From a virus: a DNA stretch of 28,699 bases. The DNA is taken from positions 1-28,699 of IMG/VR virus record IMGVR_UViG_3300020203_000074; one strand, 5' to 3'. How positions within the stretch are numbered: the stretch's first letter is position 1; each line of letters opens with the position of its first letter. This document shows positions 6,366 through 15,552 of the stretch, piece by piece. The notes beneath the pieces are model-generated. The model made no database searches. It was not told the origin of the DNA and saw only the letters and a program-made list of their open reading frames with translations. Both the position numbers and the translations under genes were made by a program.

Positions 6366-8228
6366 ATGGTAGTTTTTGATAAAACAAAGGGAATCGGAAG
6401 ACTTGTTACGGACAGGTTCGATTTCGAAAAACATATAAAAGGCGAGTCATTCCGACATACAGCCTCACAAATCGACACCACTGCCATATCTGGAATCGCC
6501 AGCACGAACGTTCAAGGTGTCCTTCAGGAAATCTATACGGTTTCTCAAGGCGCGGCACAGTTCGTAGTCGTGGGAGGCTCTACCTACGATATGTATGCTA
6601 CGGGAACCCTTAATGATACGGTTCCGTATTTTGATCCAGTTCTGAATGATCTTTTTACCAATCCATCCAATCCAAATTATTCTCGTGTTCAGGATGGTGG
6701 ATTGGTATTCATTAAGGCCGGAACATATAAGATATCCGGTACTGTACAGGTTCCTCCGGGCGTAACCATAATGGGGGAAGGCGCGGGAGCAAGATTTGTA
6801 AATCTCACGGTTGTGGCACACGGAACCGGAAGAGCGCTTTTTAACATAAAAGCCGATCCTTTTAGAGTGCCGGAGCAATCCGTTACTGGTTCAGTTGTGG
6901 GTTACGACCCATTCATAGCTTATAAAACAACCACTCTTACCAACCTAGTTATTCAGGACAATTATCCATATCCAAAAGTAACTGGTGATCTTACGTATAA
7001 AGATCCGCAAAGTACCAATATAGCATTGGTTACGTTGGAGCAGGGAGGGTCTCTTTCCTGCTCAGAAGTATTGTTTTTGGGAAGATCTAATCTTACCACC
7101 AGTACGGCTAAAGCAATTGACCTGACTGCTTCAGTTGTCAGCAGTTATTCAACATTGCTAAAAGTTACGGGATGTGGATTTGATGGATTTAGCGTGCCGG
7201 TTCAATTCCAGACATTGAATGGTGCAGCGGATCATATTCAGTTTATGAATAATAAGGTAAGGGCATTTGGAAAATTATCTGGAGATTCCAGCGGTCCTGG
7301 AAATAATTGTTTCATAAATTCAAATGCTGCCAACATTACGGTATCGGATAATTATTTTTGGGGAGATCTCAGTACTGTGCTGACGCTCCTATATATAAAT
7401 GATGTTGTCGGTACATCATTAGTTTTTGGAAATTATAGTAAAATAGTAGTCGCGGATAATAACGTTACGATTAATAAATCATCTTCCGCGGCTTTGTCGA
7501 CGTTTAAATTTATTCGATACAATACATCTATCGTGAGTCCCGGGACGAAGCTTACGGCGTTGGATTGCGGAAATAATTATAATGGAAATTTTCAAGTCAG
7601 CGTCACTACTACCGGAACGCCACAAATAGTTTTGACGCCATCTACGTTTGAGCTGGGAACACATTTACAATTTACTCAAACTAACGCAGCGGTTATCGGT
7701 ACCAATTTAAGTGTCAGCGCGACTACCCTGACCAATTCCATATCTACGTCAATAACTAATAACACTGCGACAATAATTAATACCGTTGCGACCATTAATA
7801 ACAATGCTTCGGCAACTATAAACAATACCGCTCCGACTATTAACTATACTGCCGGATTTATTAATTTTGACGGATTGATAAATCAAGTAGCCGGAAGACA
7901 CATAAATTTATTTTTGAACGTAAGAACCGTAACGCTTGTACCTTTTACAAGTTATACTGTTGTGGCGGATGATATTGTATTGCTCATAACTACAAATGCT
8001 ATAAATCCATTACAAGGTCAAGCCTTAGTATTGCTTCCGACTGCTGCATCCTCCACGTATCGTGTTTTGATTATAAAAGATGCAGCGGGTGCCGCTTCTA
8101 CAAGCCCCATTACGATCGTTCCGAACGGCACTGATAAGATAGAAGGACTTAATGCCGGTAAGGCAATTGATGTAGATTGGGGCGGATTGACAATTGTAAG
8201 TAATGGTACAGATTGGCTCGTGATATAG
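6366..8228 (+). CDS. Tail fibre / tail spike with beta-helix and trimeric C-terminal domain
   Basis: A 620-aa protein. The N-terminal 60 residues (KGIGRLVTDRFDFEKHIKG, then VQGVLQEIY) look like an attachment domain. From about residue 115 a right-handed beta-helix starts with the typical cap GLVFIKAGTYKISGTVQVPP and VTIMGEGAGARF, as in pectate-lyase-like tail spikes. Rungs follow with short Val/Ile strands and Asn turns. Residues about 440-500 are a repetitive T/N/I segment (SITNNTATIINTVATINNNA), likely an extended trimeric stalk. The C-terminal 110 residues form a compact beta domain ending in NGTDWLVI, a common end of trimeric fibre tips. Any enzymatic residues are not evident. It is a receptor-binding protein, and the next two genes fit as its helper and adhesin. 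Confidence 0.85.
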   Translation: MVVFDKTKGIGRLVTDRFDFEKHIKGESFRHTASQIDTTAISGIASTNVQGVLQEIYTVSQGAAQFVVVGGSTYDMYATGTLNDTVPYFDPVLNDLFTNPSNPNYSRVQDGGLVFIKAGTYKISGTVQVPPGVTIMGEGAGARFVNLTVVAHGTGRALFNIKADPFRVPEQSVTGSVVGYDPFIAYKTTTLTNLVIQDNYPYPKVTGDLTYKDPQSTNIALVTLEQGGSLSCSEVLFLGRSNLTTSTAKAIDLTASVVSSYSTLLKVTGCGFDGFSVPVQFQTLNGAADHIQFMNNKVRAFGKLSGDSSGPGNNCFINSNAANITVSDNYFWGDLSTVLTLLYINDVVGTSLVFGNYSKIVVADNNVTINKSSSAALSTFKFIRYNTSIVSPGTKLTALDCGNNYNGNFQVSVTTTGTPQIVLTPSTFELGTHLQFTQTNAAVIGTNLSVSATTLTNSISTSITNNTATIINTVATINNNASATINNTAPTINYTAGFINFDGLINQVAGRHINLFLNVRTVTLVPFTSYTVVADDIVLLITTNAINPLQGQALVLLPTAASSTYRVLIIKDAAGAASTSPITIVPNGTDKIEGLNAGKAIDVDWGGLTIVSNGTDWLVI

Positions 8229-8235
8229 GAATATT

Positions 8236-8540
8236 ATGAAGTATGTTGTATTTAAAAAATGTGGTTCTGGCTCTGTAGATTTACCATCAGAGTATATAAC
8301 AGAATTTTATTATGTCGATGATGCCAACATAACTACGCCAGATGGCAGCTTTGTATTACCGGAAGACGAGTTTAACGTATTGCTTCAAAACAATCAAAGC
8401 CTGATGAATACGTATCGGCAGGAAAAACGAGAGCAAGAAATTATTCTTCAAAATAATGAAGCTGATAGACTGAGGGGACTGCGTCAAGAATTCGAGGAAT
8501 TTAGGGCTTGGCGAGCTGCTCAAAGTGACGGGTACAGCAC

Positions 8541-8544
<4 letters not shown>
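8236..8544 (+). CDS. Small protein between fibre and adhesin, possible fibre assembly factor
   Basis: A 102-aa protein starting seven bases after the fibre gene, with AGGA before the ATG. The N-terminal half is a small beta-rich domain (MKYVVFKKCGSGSVDLP, then YITEFYYVDD). The C-terminal half is a charged helix (residues about 60-96: YRQEKREQEIILQNNEADRL and onward), likely a coiled coil. It ends with SDGYST. Its end overlaps the start of the glycine-rich adhesin by ATGA (8541-8544), and the adhesin has no ribosome binding site of its own, so translation is coupled. Small proteins between a fibre and its adhesin are often assembly chaperones; that assignment is from context only. Confidence 0.65.
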
Positions 8545-9365
<821 letters not shown>

Positions 9366-9375
9366 TTGAGGAAAA

Positions 9376-9813
9376 ATGGAAACTGCATTACAAAATTTAC
9401 TAAGTTGGAATTTTCTTCTATTATGCTTAACCATCGCGGCAATTAATTTTTCATTGCGAAAAATAACCGACTACTGTATGGTACAGTTTAATCTGGTTAA
9501 TAAATTTGCTAAATTTTATAATGATGTGTTCCTCCCACTCTCGCCAATTCTAACAGGATTGCTGTTTTGCGGCGTCGCAACTAAATATCCATACTCTTCT
9601 GATATTGTTTCGTTGAGCGGCAGATTAAGCATGGGCCTGACCGCAGGGTCTTTTAGTAGCATTATTTATCGTGTCATCAGAAGTATGATAAAGAGCAATA
9701 TAAAAGCAGTCAGCGGTGGTCAGATTGATTTGGGAGACTCTGCACCTCCGACTCCATTGTATCCGTCTCAGGAACCGGGCCCAGGCCAAAGTGGAAAAAC
9801 ACTTGATCCGTAA
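9376..9813 (+). CDS. Small membrane protein, possible holin
   Basis: A 145-aa protein with hydrophobic segments at about residues 10-28 (SWNFLLLCLTIAAINFSL) and 52-67 (LSPILTGLLFCGVATKY). A weaker, glycine/serine-rich one lies at about 79-101 (LSGRLSMGLTAGSFSSIIYR). A basic stretch follows, then a proline-rich flexible tail (PPTPLYPSQEPGPGQ). The start has GAGG five bases upstream. Two or three short membrane helices with a charged cytoplasmic tail is a holin-like layout, and the place after receptor-binding genes is one where lysis genes occur. No endolysin is found in the window, so the holin call is a guess. It could also be an inner-membrane entry or exclusion protein. Confidence 0.7.
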   Translation: METALQNLLSWNFLLLCLTIAAINFSLRKITDYCMVQFNLVNKFAKFYNDVFLPLSPILTGLLFCGVATKYPYSSDIVSLSGRLSMGLTAGSFSSIIYRVIRSMIKSNIKAVSGGQIDLGDSAPPTPLYPSQEPGPGQSGKTLDP

Positions 9814-9908
9814 CGAAGAAAACGATTCGTCACGACTTCATTCATTCTATATTTAAGTATGACTGGTGCGGAACTGATTAGCCGTTCCGGCAGCGCGCGA
9901 AAGATCAG
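9814..9908 (+). other. Intergenic gap with small hairpin before the giant spike gene
   Basis: A 95-base gap, one of the longest in the cluster. It holds CGGAAC (9869-9874), a nine-base loop and GTTCCG (9884-9889), a six-base-pair stem without a following T run, so it is not a typical terminator. An A/T-rich segment TATATTTAAGTATG (9849-9862) could be a promoter -10 region. Nothing more is supported. Confidence 0.3.
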
Positions 9909-12900
9909 ATGAGCAATTATCCCAATAAATATGATGATGATACGAGTCTTCCGAGGGTCGATGATAATATTGTCGAAATCGGCAGTCTCGCAATTAATCA
10001 ATTACGTTCAGCTGTTTTTATCATCGAAAGAGAACTTGGACTAAATATCTCAGGAAGTTCAGGCTCGCTCGCTGCAAGAATCGCGCTCTGTATAAATCCT
10101 GATGGTACGCTCAAACCTGCCGCAATCGTAGCCGCGGGTGCGATTGTTGGCCCGGTAACGGATCTAGAAGTCTCCCCGACTGCCGCGATTGCTGAATCAA
10201 AACTTGCTCTCGCCCACAACACCACCTCTCTATTTACCGATCTAAATCTAACAAAAAACGATCTAATCAATCTAACGGATCTGTTTTCCGAACTCAGTAC
10301 AGACTTTGTTAGACATCTTTCAGGTGTCGCGTCCATATCCATACCAACGATAAACGGACGCCACGTCGTATCTCACATCGATATCAATTCTGAACCTTCC
10401 GATTCAAGAGATCCTAATTTCGGCTGGCCCGGAGGAGAGTCCCCTAAAAATCGTTTCGGCCAATCCAGAGGCTCTAACCTAGCTCTATTTCTAAGAAGTC
10501 TTAATCAAGAGCTTCTGAGACACTTTAGAGCAGATGGTCTGGTTCATACGGATGGGTATGCCGATACCATTTCACACCCGGCCAGATCCGTTTCGCTCGA
10601 TTCTAGCGGTTTTTTCATTATTCCGAAAACAATTAAAGATGTCCAGGAATTCGCTGAATCAATCGACAAAACAAATTTCTTATCTACAAATAATCATCAG
10701 CAAAATCATCATGCCAACGGCATCAGTCGTACATGCCGTGGAGTAATTCTCAATACAGATGGATACGGAGCCGCGGTTCCGTTCACGCCTGTTAAAACTT
10801 ACCTGAGACACGCAAATGTCTCATCGATCGTCGATGATAATAATGTTGGCGATGACATTATTGAATTCATTCCTGGGAATGACGCAGTATTCAAGTTTGA
10901 TTCTGAATTTGGAAAAGTTAAACCGGGATACATAATTACAGTTGATTATGGTGATTTGAAAGTACAGTATCTTATCGATTCTATCCGGTTTACCTATGAT
11001 GGTGCGGTTCCTCCGAATCGAAAATATATCGTTAGGATTGCTGGAAGAAACATAAGGGAATCGGCTCTGGCGATTGCCCGGATAGACAAACCACTTTTTA
11101 GCGAGAATAAATCTGGTGTTTTGGCGCTTTCTGCCGTAAATAACCAATTTAATCAAAACGGATCTTTGCTCCTTGGCCATCCAAAAGCCGCTATGTGCTT
11201 GGGTTTAGGATTTGATCCAAACAACTTCGGCCCGAGTAATTATAATCTTTATCTAGCTATTTATCCGTATGGTGACCCTGTAACCAAAACTATCAATCTC
11301 CCTCCGATTGATGTCACGGGGAACCTCGGTGCCACGCCGGGCAAATATACACTTGATTCGATCGTACAGAGCACAAACGATGCGCTGCACCGAGCAGGAT
11401 TTAATTATAGATTCATAGCATTCCAGAGTTCTGGTGAATTCGGAATCATGATGTCAGACTCGATACTGAATGCCGGATTCAGCATTATTTCTGGTGTCGT
11501 GAATAACATTGGCGTTCTGGTCGGGACCCTCGTCAATAATGTCATCGGTGATGCCTCTAATAATCTTGATCCGTTAGGATTGGGAAGAAGTAATGCAAAT
11601 GTCGCCTCGGCATCATATCGATCTGGATTCATAACGATTGAGCAGTCTCAAACATCCGCTAATATTTTCGTTCCTCTGAACGCTAAAAATTATTACGTTG
11701 ATGGAATAGAAAGATCATCACTAAGACAAGTCAGCGATGGATATGTTGATACGTTTAAAGATGGATATTGGCTCGCAACGATTTCAGAAAAGAATATTTT
11801 TCCATCCCAAACGGTTCGTGTAAAATACGAAATTCCACTGGATCTTTCAAAAGCCGAGCTGATTCCTGGTAAAACCTTATTGGTTCAACCGGTAACCCCA
11901 TCCACGACCATTAATGATTTCGATTATGGTAGATTTATAATTGAAAATGTTACGTTTGACGCGTGTGACGGTGTGGTTAACAAAACTATAATTGAAGTTT
12001 ATAACGGAGTCCATGCTGCCGGGAACCCTGTCGCCGCGACAAGCCTTGGAATCAAGGTAAGAATATACTTTGGTGATGAATCCGTATCATTTGATAAACT
12101 TAATGTTATCAACTCCACCAGTACTGATTTATTTAAACGATACTTCGAAATATATGTTGATTCCGCAACTCATACGTTCACCCATGAGCGTGCTCGGTTT
12201 AATCGAAATACAACGAATGTCAGTCTAGCCACGGCTAATATTATTAAAGTTTCTTCAAAGCTAAGAGGCTACGATTCAGCTCTTAATAAAAAAATAACAT
12301 TATTTATACAGAGCTACAATCAAACCGATGGTACGTATACCGGATACCTGTGTCGTGACTCAATCAATAATCTTGGCCCGGCCATAACAGGTAAACGTGG
12401 CACCGTAACTAGATTTTATGATGAAACGAACGTTGATCATATCGATATACTGTTTGATTTCAATACAATTCCAGTTTCATTTACTAATGAATCATTAGTT
12501 ATTGATCTGTTTCCATCGCTAATTCAAGATCTTGAAGTTTTTTTCTTGGGTTCTTGTCAGCTCGACGATCCAACGAAAAAAGTCAGTTACATTCGTGATG
12601 TACGTCAATTTGGCAATGTTAGTGAGAAAGAACTAACGACCTCAGCACTGGATCTGATTTCTTCAGGCGACAGGCATCTTCACCAGAATGGTGTTGTGAG
12701 GGGATTTGACCAGGTAAGTGTAGCTGGAAACCAGTTATCGTTTACCGGTGGCCTAGCACTTGTCAACGGAAGACTTCTTGAACAGAATCATTTCAAAATC
12801 GGTATCCCGATCGTTCAGGAATACATTTCAGGATCTCCATACAATAAGATTCTTTGGGCCGTATGCGTAGATGATCGTGGAGATATCCGAACGTTACCGC

Positions 12901-14234
12901 TTACTGATTACGACTCAACTATAAGTCTAAGTAATAATCCCACAAGAGAAGTAACACTATTCAATCCAGTCAATTCTTCTACCTATACAGTAGAATCGAC
13001 GACTTTTCAGAAGATCGCAATAGCAAGAAAAGACCTAACTTTACTATATTTGGTTGTTTCGGATGTTACCAACGCCACTACTTTCTCTTTGACTGTTTCG
13101 GATGCGCGTAAATTTGCCCGTGACAGCTCTGCCAATATACCGATCGTTTGGACGAGCAATCAAATAAATGGTAATTTCAATACCCTGACTGGACTAAATA
13201 ATTGGCTGCGTTACAACACGACCCATAATAATATTGTGCGATTGAAAGGGATATTCACTCTAACGTCACCGATATCTCTCGCGTATGATTATCCAGTAAA
13301 ATTTGAGGGAGACGGAGCGATATTTCGATGCACGCCAGCTGTCGGAGCCTCTTCGATTCAGTTGGGGAGCAACGTAACGCTTGATGGGATTCGGCTCGAA
13401 TACACCCCGGCTACGGCAGATAGCTCCTATACATCAACGAATCTAGTCAACAGCAATGCTGGAGTGATTGATTGTCTGGCTGGATCCGTAACGGCTCCCG
13501 TAACCAACGTAACCATACAGAATTGTGAATTTGTTATTAGTTCGGTTGATCATTATGCGGCTCTAAATTTCCGATATCCATCATCCGGAGGAGCGTTCCA
13601 GAACGTAATTCTTCAGAATAACCGTTTCTCCTGTACCGCTACCGGAGAAGTAAAGAGAGCCGTGATCGCTGTAACGGGCAATACAACGAGCGGAGCGACT
13701 ACTTGTTATGCGGTTAATTTTGTCATTAAGGAAAATATCTGCGATCGAAACCAATTGATAAGTTTCAGCAGTACTGCCAATGGCAACAATATCAGAGGAA
13801 TCATTGCGATAAAATGCAAGATTCAAGATAATATTTGTGGAGCTATTAATATACTGACACGTCAGGATACGCCGCTCAGTACGGTTAACGGAACAGTTAT
13901 TCGTGATAAAGAGAATATGTTGTTTGTAGATCAGAACACTTGCAGATTTATTTACAGTGGGGCCGGAACCGGATTGGTCTATCAGGGTGGAGTCAGACCT
14001 AATGTTAATTTTCCAACCGGAGTTTTTTCAGGCTCTTGGATCATACAGAATAATACTTGTTCGTGGATTCATCTTGGCATCCGGACACCTACCGATCCTA
14101 CAGTGCAGGTACCGAGCGTAGTTATTCGAAATAACAGGATAACTGCTTACAACGTAACATTTATTAACCAACATTATTACGGATCCAGCACAATCAATAC
14201 TGCTTTGATTGTTGATAGAACATCAGGTACGTAA
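9909..14234 (+). CDS. Giant tail fibre/spike protein with beta-helix, ending at an in-frame TAA
   Basis: A 1441-aa protein. The N-terminus (YDDDTSLPRVDDNIVEIGSL, then AINQLRSAVFIIERELGLNI) looks like an attachment module. A helical stretch (about 85-140), several beta domains with His-rich linkers (NNHQQNHHANG) and four DGY tripeptides follow. From about residue 1085 a right-handed beta-helix begins (IVRLKGIFTLTSP, VKFEGDGAIFRC, VTLDGIRLEY) with rungs of the type VTIQNCEF, VILQNNRF, FVIKENICD and VVIRNNRIT. The frame ends at TAA (14232-14234) in the middle of this pattern; the next gene, in the same frame, continues the rungs. This suggests a split or read-through spike. It is probably a large peripheral or baseplate-attached fibre. 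No catalytic residues are identified. Confidence 0.85.
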   Translation: MSNYPNKYDDDTSLPRVDDNIVEIGSLAINQLRSAVFIIERELGLNISGSSGSLAARIALCINPDGTLKPAAIVAAGAIVGPVTDLEVSPTAAIAESKLALAHNTTSLFTDLNLTKNDLINLTDLFSELSTDFVRHLSGVASISIPTINGRHVVSHIDINSEPSDSRDPNFGWPGGESPKNRFGQSRGSNLALFLRSLNQELLRHFRADGLVHTDGYADTISHPARSVSLDSSGFFIIPKTIKDVQEFAESIDKTNFLSTNNHQQNHHANGISRTCRGVILNTDGYGAAVPFTPVKTYLRHANVSSIVDDNNVGDDIIEFIPGNDAVFKFDSEFGKVKPGYIITVDYGDLKVQYLIDSIRFTYDGAVPPNRKYIVRIAGRNIRESALAIARIDKPLFSENKSGVLALSAVNNQFNQNGSLLLGHPKAAMCLGLGFDPNNFGPSNYNLYLAIYPYGDPVTKTINLPPIDVTGNLGATPGKYTLDSIVQSTNDALHRAGFNYRFIAFQSSGEFGIMMSDSILNAGFSIISGVVNNIGVLVGTLVNNVIGDASNNLDPLGLGRSNANVASASYRSGFITIEQSQTSANIFVPLNAKNYYVDGIERSSLRQVSDGYVDTFKDGYWLATISEKNIFPSQTVRVKYEIPLDLSKAELIPGKTLLVQPVTPSTTINDFDYGRFIIENVTFDACDGVVNKTIIEVYNGVHAAGNPVAATSLGIKVRIYFGDESVSFDKLNVINSTSTDLFKRYFEIYVDSATHTFTHERARFNRNTTNVSLATANIIKVSSKLRGYDSALNKKITLFIQSYNQTDGTYTGYLCRDSINNLGPAITGKRGTVTRFYDETNVDHIDILFDFNTIPVSFTNESLVIDLFPSLIQDLEVFFLGSCQLDDPTKKVSYIRDVRQFGNVSEKELTTSALDLISSGDRHLHQNGVVRGFDQVSVAGNQLSFTGGLALVNGRLLEQNHFKIGIPIVQEYISGSPYNKILWAVCVDDRGDIRTLPLTDYDSTISLSNNPTREVTLFNPVNSSTYTVESTTFQKIAIARKDLTLLYLVVSDVTNATTFSLTVSDARKFARDSSANIPIVWTSNQINGNFNTLTGLNNWLRYNTTHNNIVRLKGIFTLTSPISLAYDYPVKFEGDGAIFRCTPAVGASSIQLGSNVTLDGIRLEYTPATADSSYTSTNLVNSNAGVIDCLAGSVTAPVTNVTIQNCEFVISSVDHYAALNFRYPSSGGAFQNVILQNNRFSCTATGEVKRAVIAVTGNTTSGATTCYAVNFVIKENICDRNQLISFSSTANGNNIRGIIAIKCKIQDNICGAINILTRQDTPLSTVNGTVIRDKENMLFVDQNTCRFIYSGAGTGLVYQGGVRPNVNFPTGVFSGSWIIQNNTCSWIHLGIRTPTDPTVQVPSVVIRNNRITAYNVTFINQHYYGSSTINTALIVDRTSGT

Positions 14235-14246
14235 AGGATAATCGTG
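14232..14246 (+). promoter_or_regulatory. Stop codon overlapping an SD that serves an in-frame GTG restart
   Basis: The sequence TAAAGGATAATCGTG contains the stop TAA of the 1441-aa gene, a purine-rich SD (AAAGGA starting inside the stop) and, five bases later, a GTG in the same reading frame. Ribosomes ending at TAA are ideally placed to restart. Only three sense codons separate stop and restart, so a simple nonsense change or a designed termination-reinitiation site are both possible. Confidence 0.7.
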
Positions 14247-14603
14247 CCAGAATTTACAAATAATTATACATCTGTCCTGATAGAGGGAAATACCATCGCT
14301 ACCGGTTCCTCTAGCAGCGGTACACATGCCTACGCGGTAGGGATTTCATGTCAAGCCGAGGCAGGTATTCTGAACAATAATATTTCTTCCTGCTCTTCAT
14401 ATATGTTGGATTCATCTGCATCGGGGTCATTTACCCTGACGTTTGCAAACGTTGCGGCGTTCAGTACTTCTACATATTACGCGGAAATAACATCACTTCC
14501 ATCTGATTATATGATCGGGCAGAATGCGAATTTGAGATTTACGGTTACTTGCAGTGCCGTAACGAATGATCCTCCATCTACCGCGGTCATGGGTCACCGG
14601 TGA
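14244..14603 (+). CDS. C-terminal beta-helix/tip piece of the split spike
   Basis: A 119-aa frame, in phase with the upstream 1441-aa gene, starting at GTG with AAAGGA five bases before it. The first residues continue the beta-helix rungs of the upstream product (SVLIEGNTIATG, then AGILNNNISSC). The second half is a small beta domain (SFTLTFANVAAFSTSTYYAE, then ANLRFTVTCSAVT) that resembles a C-terminal tip or trimer-clamp. If the TAA were read through, a 1564-aa spike would result. As a separate product it would be a free C-terminal domain that must assemble with the long chain. A recent nonsense mutation is the plain alternative, in which case this is the broken 3' end of a pseudogene. Confidence 0.7.
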   Translation: MPEFTNNYTSVLIEGNTIATGSSSSGTHAYAVGISCQAEAGILNNNISSCSSYMLDSSASGSFTLTFANVAAFSTSTYYAEITSLPSDYMIGQNANLRFTVTCSAVTNDPPSTAVMGHR

Positions 14604-14626
14604 TTATTAAGTATAGATGGTAGAAG

Positions 14627-15424
14627 ATGGTAACGAATAATTTCCTACGTTCGGATCTTGACCAGATCTACCATGTCGTACAGAACACGATGATCGTGTA
14701 TCCGAAGGAATTGGTTATTTCTTCGTTACGTGAACATTTTAGTAAAGATTCGTACTATAGATTTGATCGAGATCGGTTTGGATTCGCTAATACACCGGAT
14801 CATACGGATCTTCATCCTGAAGCCGGATATACGGAAGAACTTAAAGATCTCACGACAAGATTGTTTATCGGAGAATCCTTCAGAAGAGATACTATTTTCT
14901 ATCCTGCATTGATTATCCGGCATGGCGGATCCAATTATGTTCCGATTTCTTTGAATCATGAGCAAGGAAGCGTTCAGTGGGGGAAAAGAGTATTTCAGGA
15001 TGGGTATGGAAATATAAAAACATTTGCAATTCCTGAATATTTTATTCTTGCGGGAGCCTGGGAAGGCTCGATTACTATCGAAGTAATGTCAAGATCTCTT
15101 CGTGGAAGGGACGATCTGACTCAACAGATTAGTTTATTTTTTGCTGATTTGTGGTTCAGTAAACTCGAACATGCCGGTTTGGCCGTAAAGGGCGTTCAGG
15201 TTGGTGGTGGGACAGAGGCTGATGATCGGAACGATAAATTATTTAAACAAATCATTACGCTGAATATTAGAAGTGAATGGAGAAGACATGTTCCGATCGG
15301 AAATATTATAGAAGTGATCAAGACAAGCGTAGAATTCGGAAATGTTGCCGGTACGACACCCGTGGCTCAGAACATCACCATCACTTCAACACAAACATTA
15401 TTAGATGTATTGTTACAACTTTAA
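14627..15424 (+). CDS. Tail-associated protein, possible tail terminator
   Basis: A 265-aa protein with a mixed fold: helical N-terminus (LRSDLDQIYHVVQNTMIVYP), beta-rich centre (YPALIIRHGGSNYVPISLN) and a helix-rich segment DDLTQQISLFFADLWFSKLE. A strand pair with ITLNIRSEWRRHVPIG follows. Lying directly upstream of the sheath gene and carrying a helix then beta pattern in its second half, it fits a tail-terminator or head-tail joining protein, which caps the tube and sheath. I do not have a diagnostic motif, so the role comes from position. The start ATG at 14627 has only a weak purine-rich site (TAGAAG). It contains one DGY tripeptide (14999-15007). Confidence 0.7.
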   Translation: MVTNNFLRSDLDQIYHVVQNTMIVYPKELVISSLREHFSKDSYYRFDRDRFGFANTPDHTDLHPEAGYTEELKDLTTRLFIGESFRRDTIFYPALIIRHGGSNYVPISLNHEQGSVQWGKRVFQDGYGNIKTFAIPEYFILAGAWEGSITIEVMSRSLRGRDDLTQQISLFFADLWFSKLEHAGLAVKGVQVGGGTEADDRNDKLFKQIITLNIRSEWRRHVPIGNIIEVIKTSVEFGNVAGTTPVAQNITITSTQTLLDVLLQL

Positions 15425-15552
15425 TATTTTATTTTAATAATTTTATCAATGTCGTAGCAATTTCTTGTATATTAGGTGGTATTGTTAGAATGATAAATTC
15501 AGAAATAGCTAATAATCAAACATCATCATGACTAACTTGAATAGGAAAATTC
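15425..15552 (+). other. A/T-rich leader before the tail sheath gene
   Basis: This 128-base gap is A/T-rich (TTAATATTTTATTTTAATAA at 15422-15441) and holds no gene longer than 13 codons. No convincing hairpin terminator or -35/-10 pair is seen. The ribosome binding site AGGAAAA lies just before the sheath ATG. As the sheath is needed in many copies, a late promoter here is plausible but not demonstrated. Confidence 0.35.

Noticed and set aside
6465-6878. 137-aa minus-strand frame opposite the tail fibre gene
   Set aside because: It is antisense to the beta-helix fibre and has no recognisable domain or ribosome binding site.
9869-9889. Hairpin before the giant spike as a terminator
   Set aside because: Only six base pairs with a nine-base loop and a G/C-rich, T-poor flank.
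14232-14234. Stop-codon reassignment (TAA as sense) to explain the split spike
   Set aside because: TAA ends many genes here (for example 291, 1967, 4747, 27940), and TAG and TGA are also used as stops, so the code is standard.
15277-15531. 84-aa frame with a hydrophobic end, overlapping the gene at 14627
   Set aside because: Its first two thirds lie in another frame of a well-supported gene; the rest is an A/T-rich gap that gives hydrophobic codons by chance.
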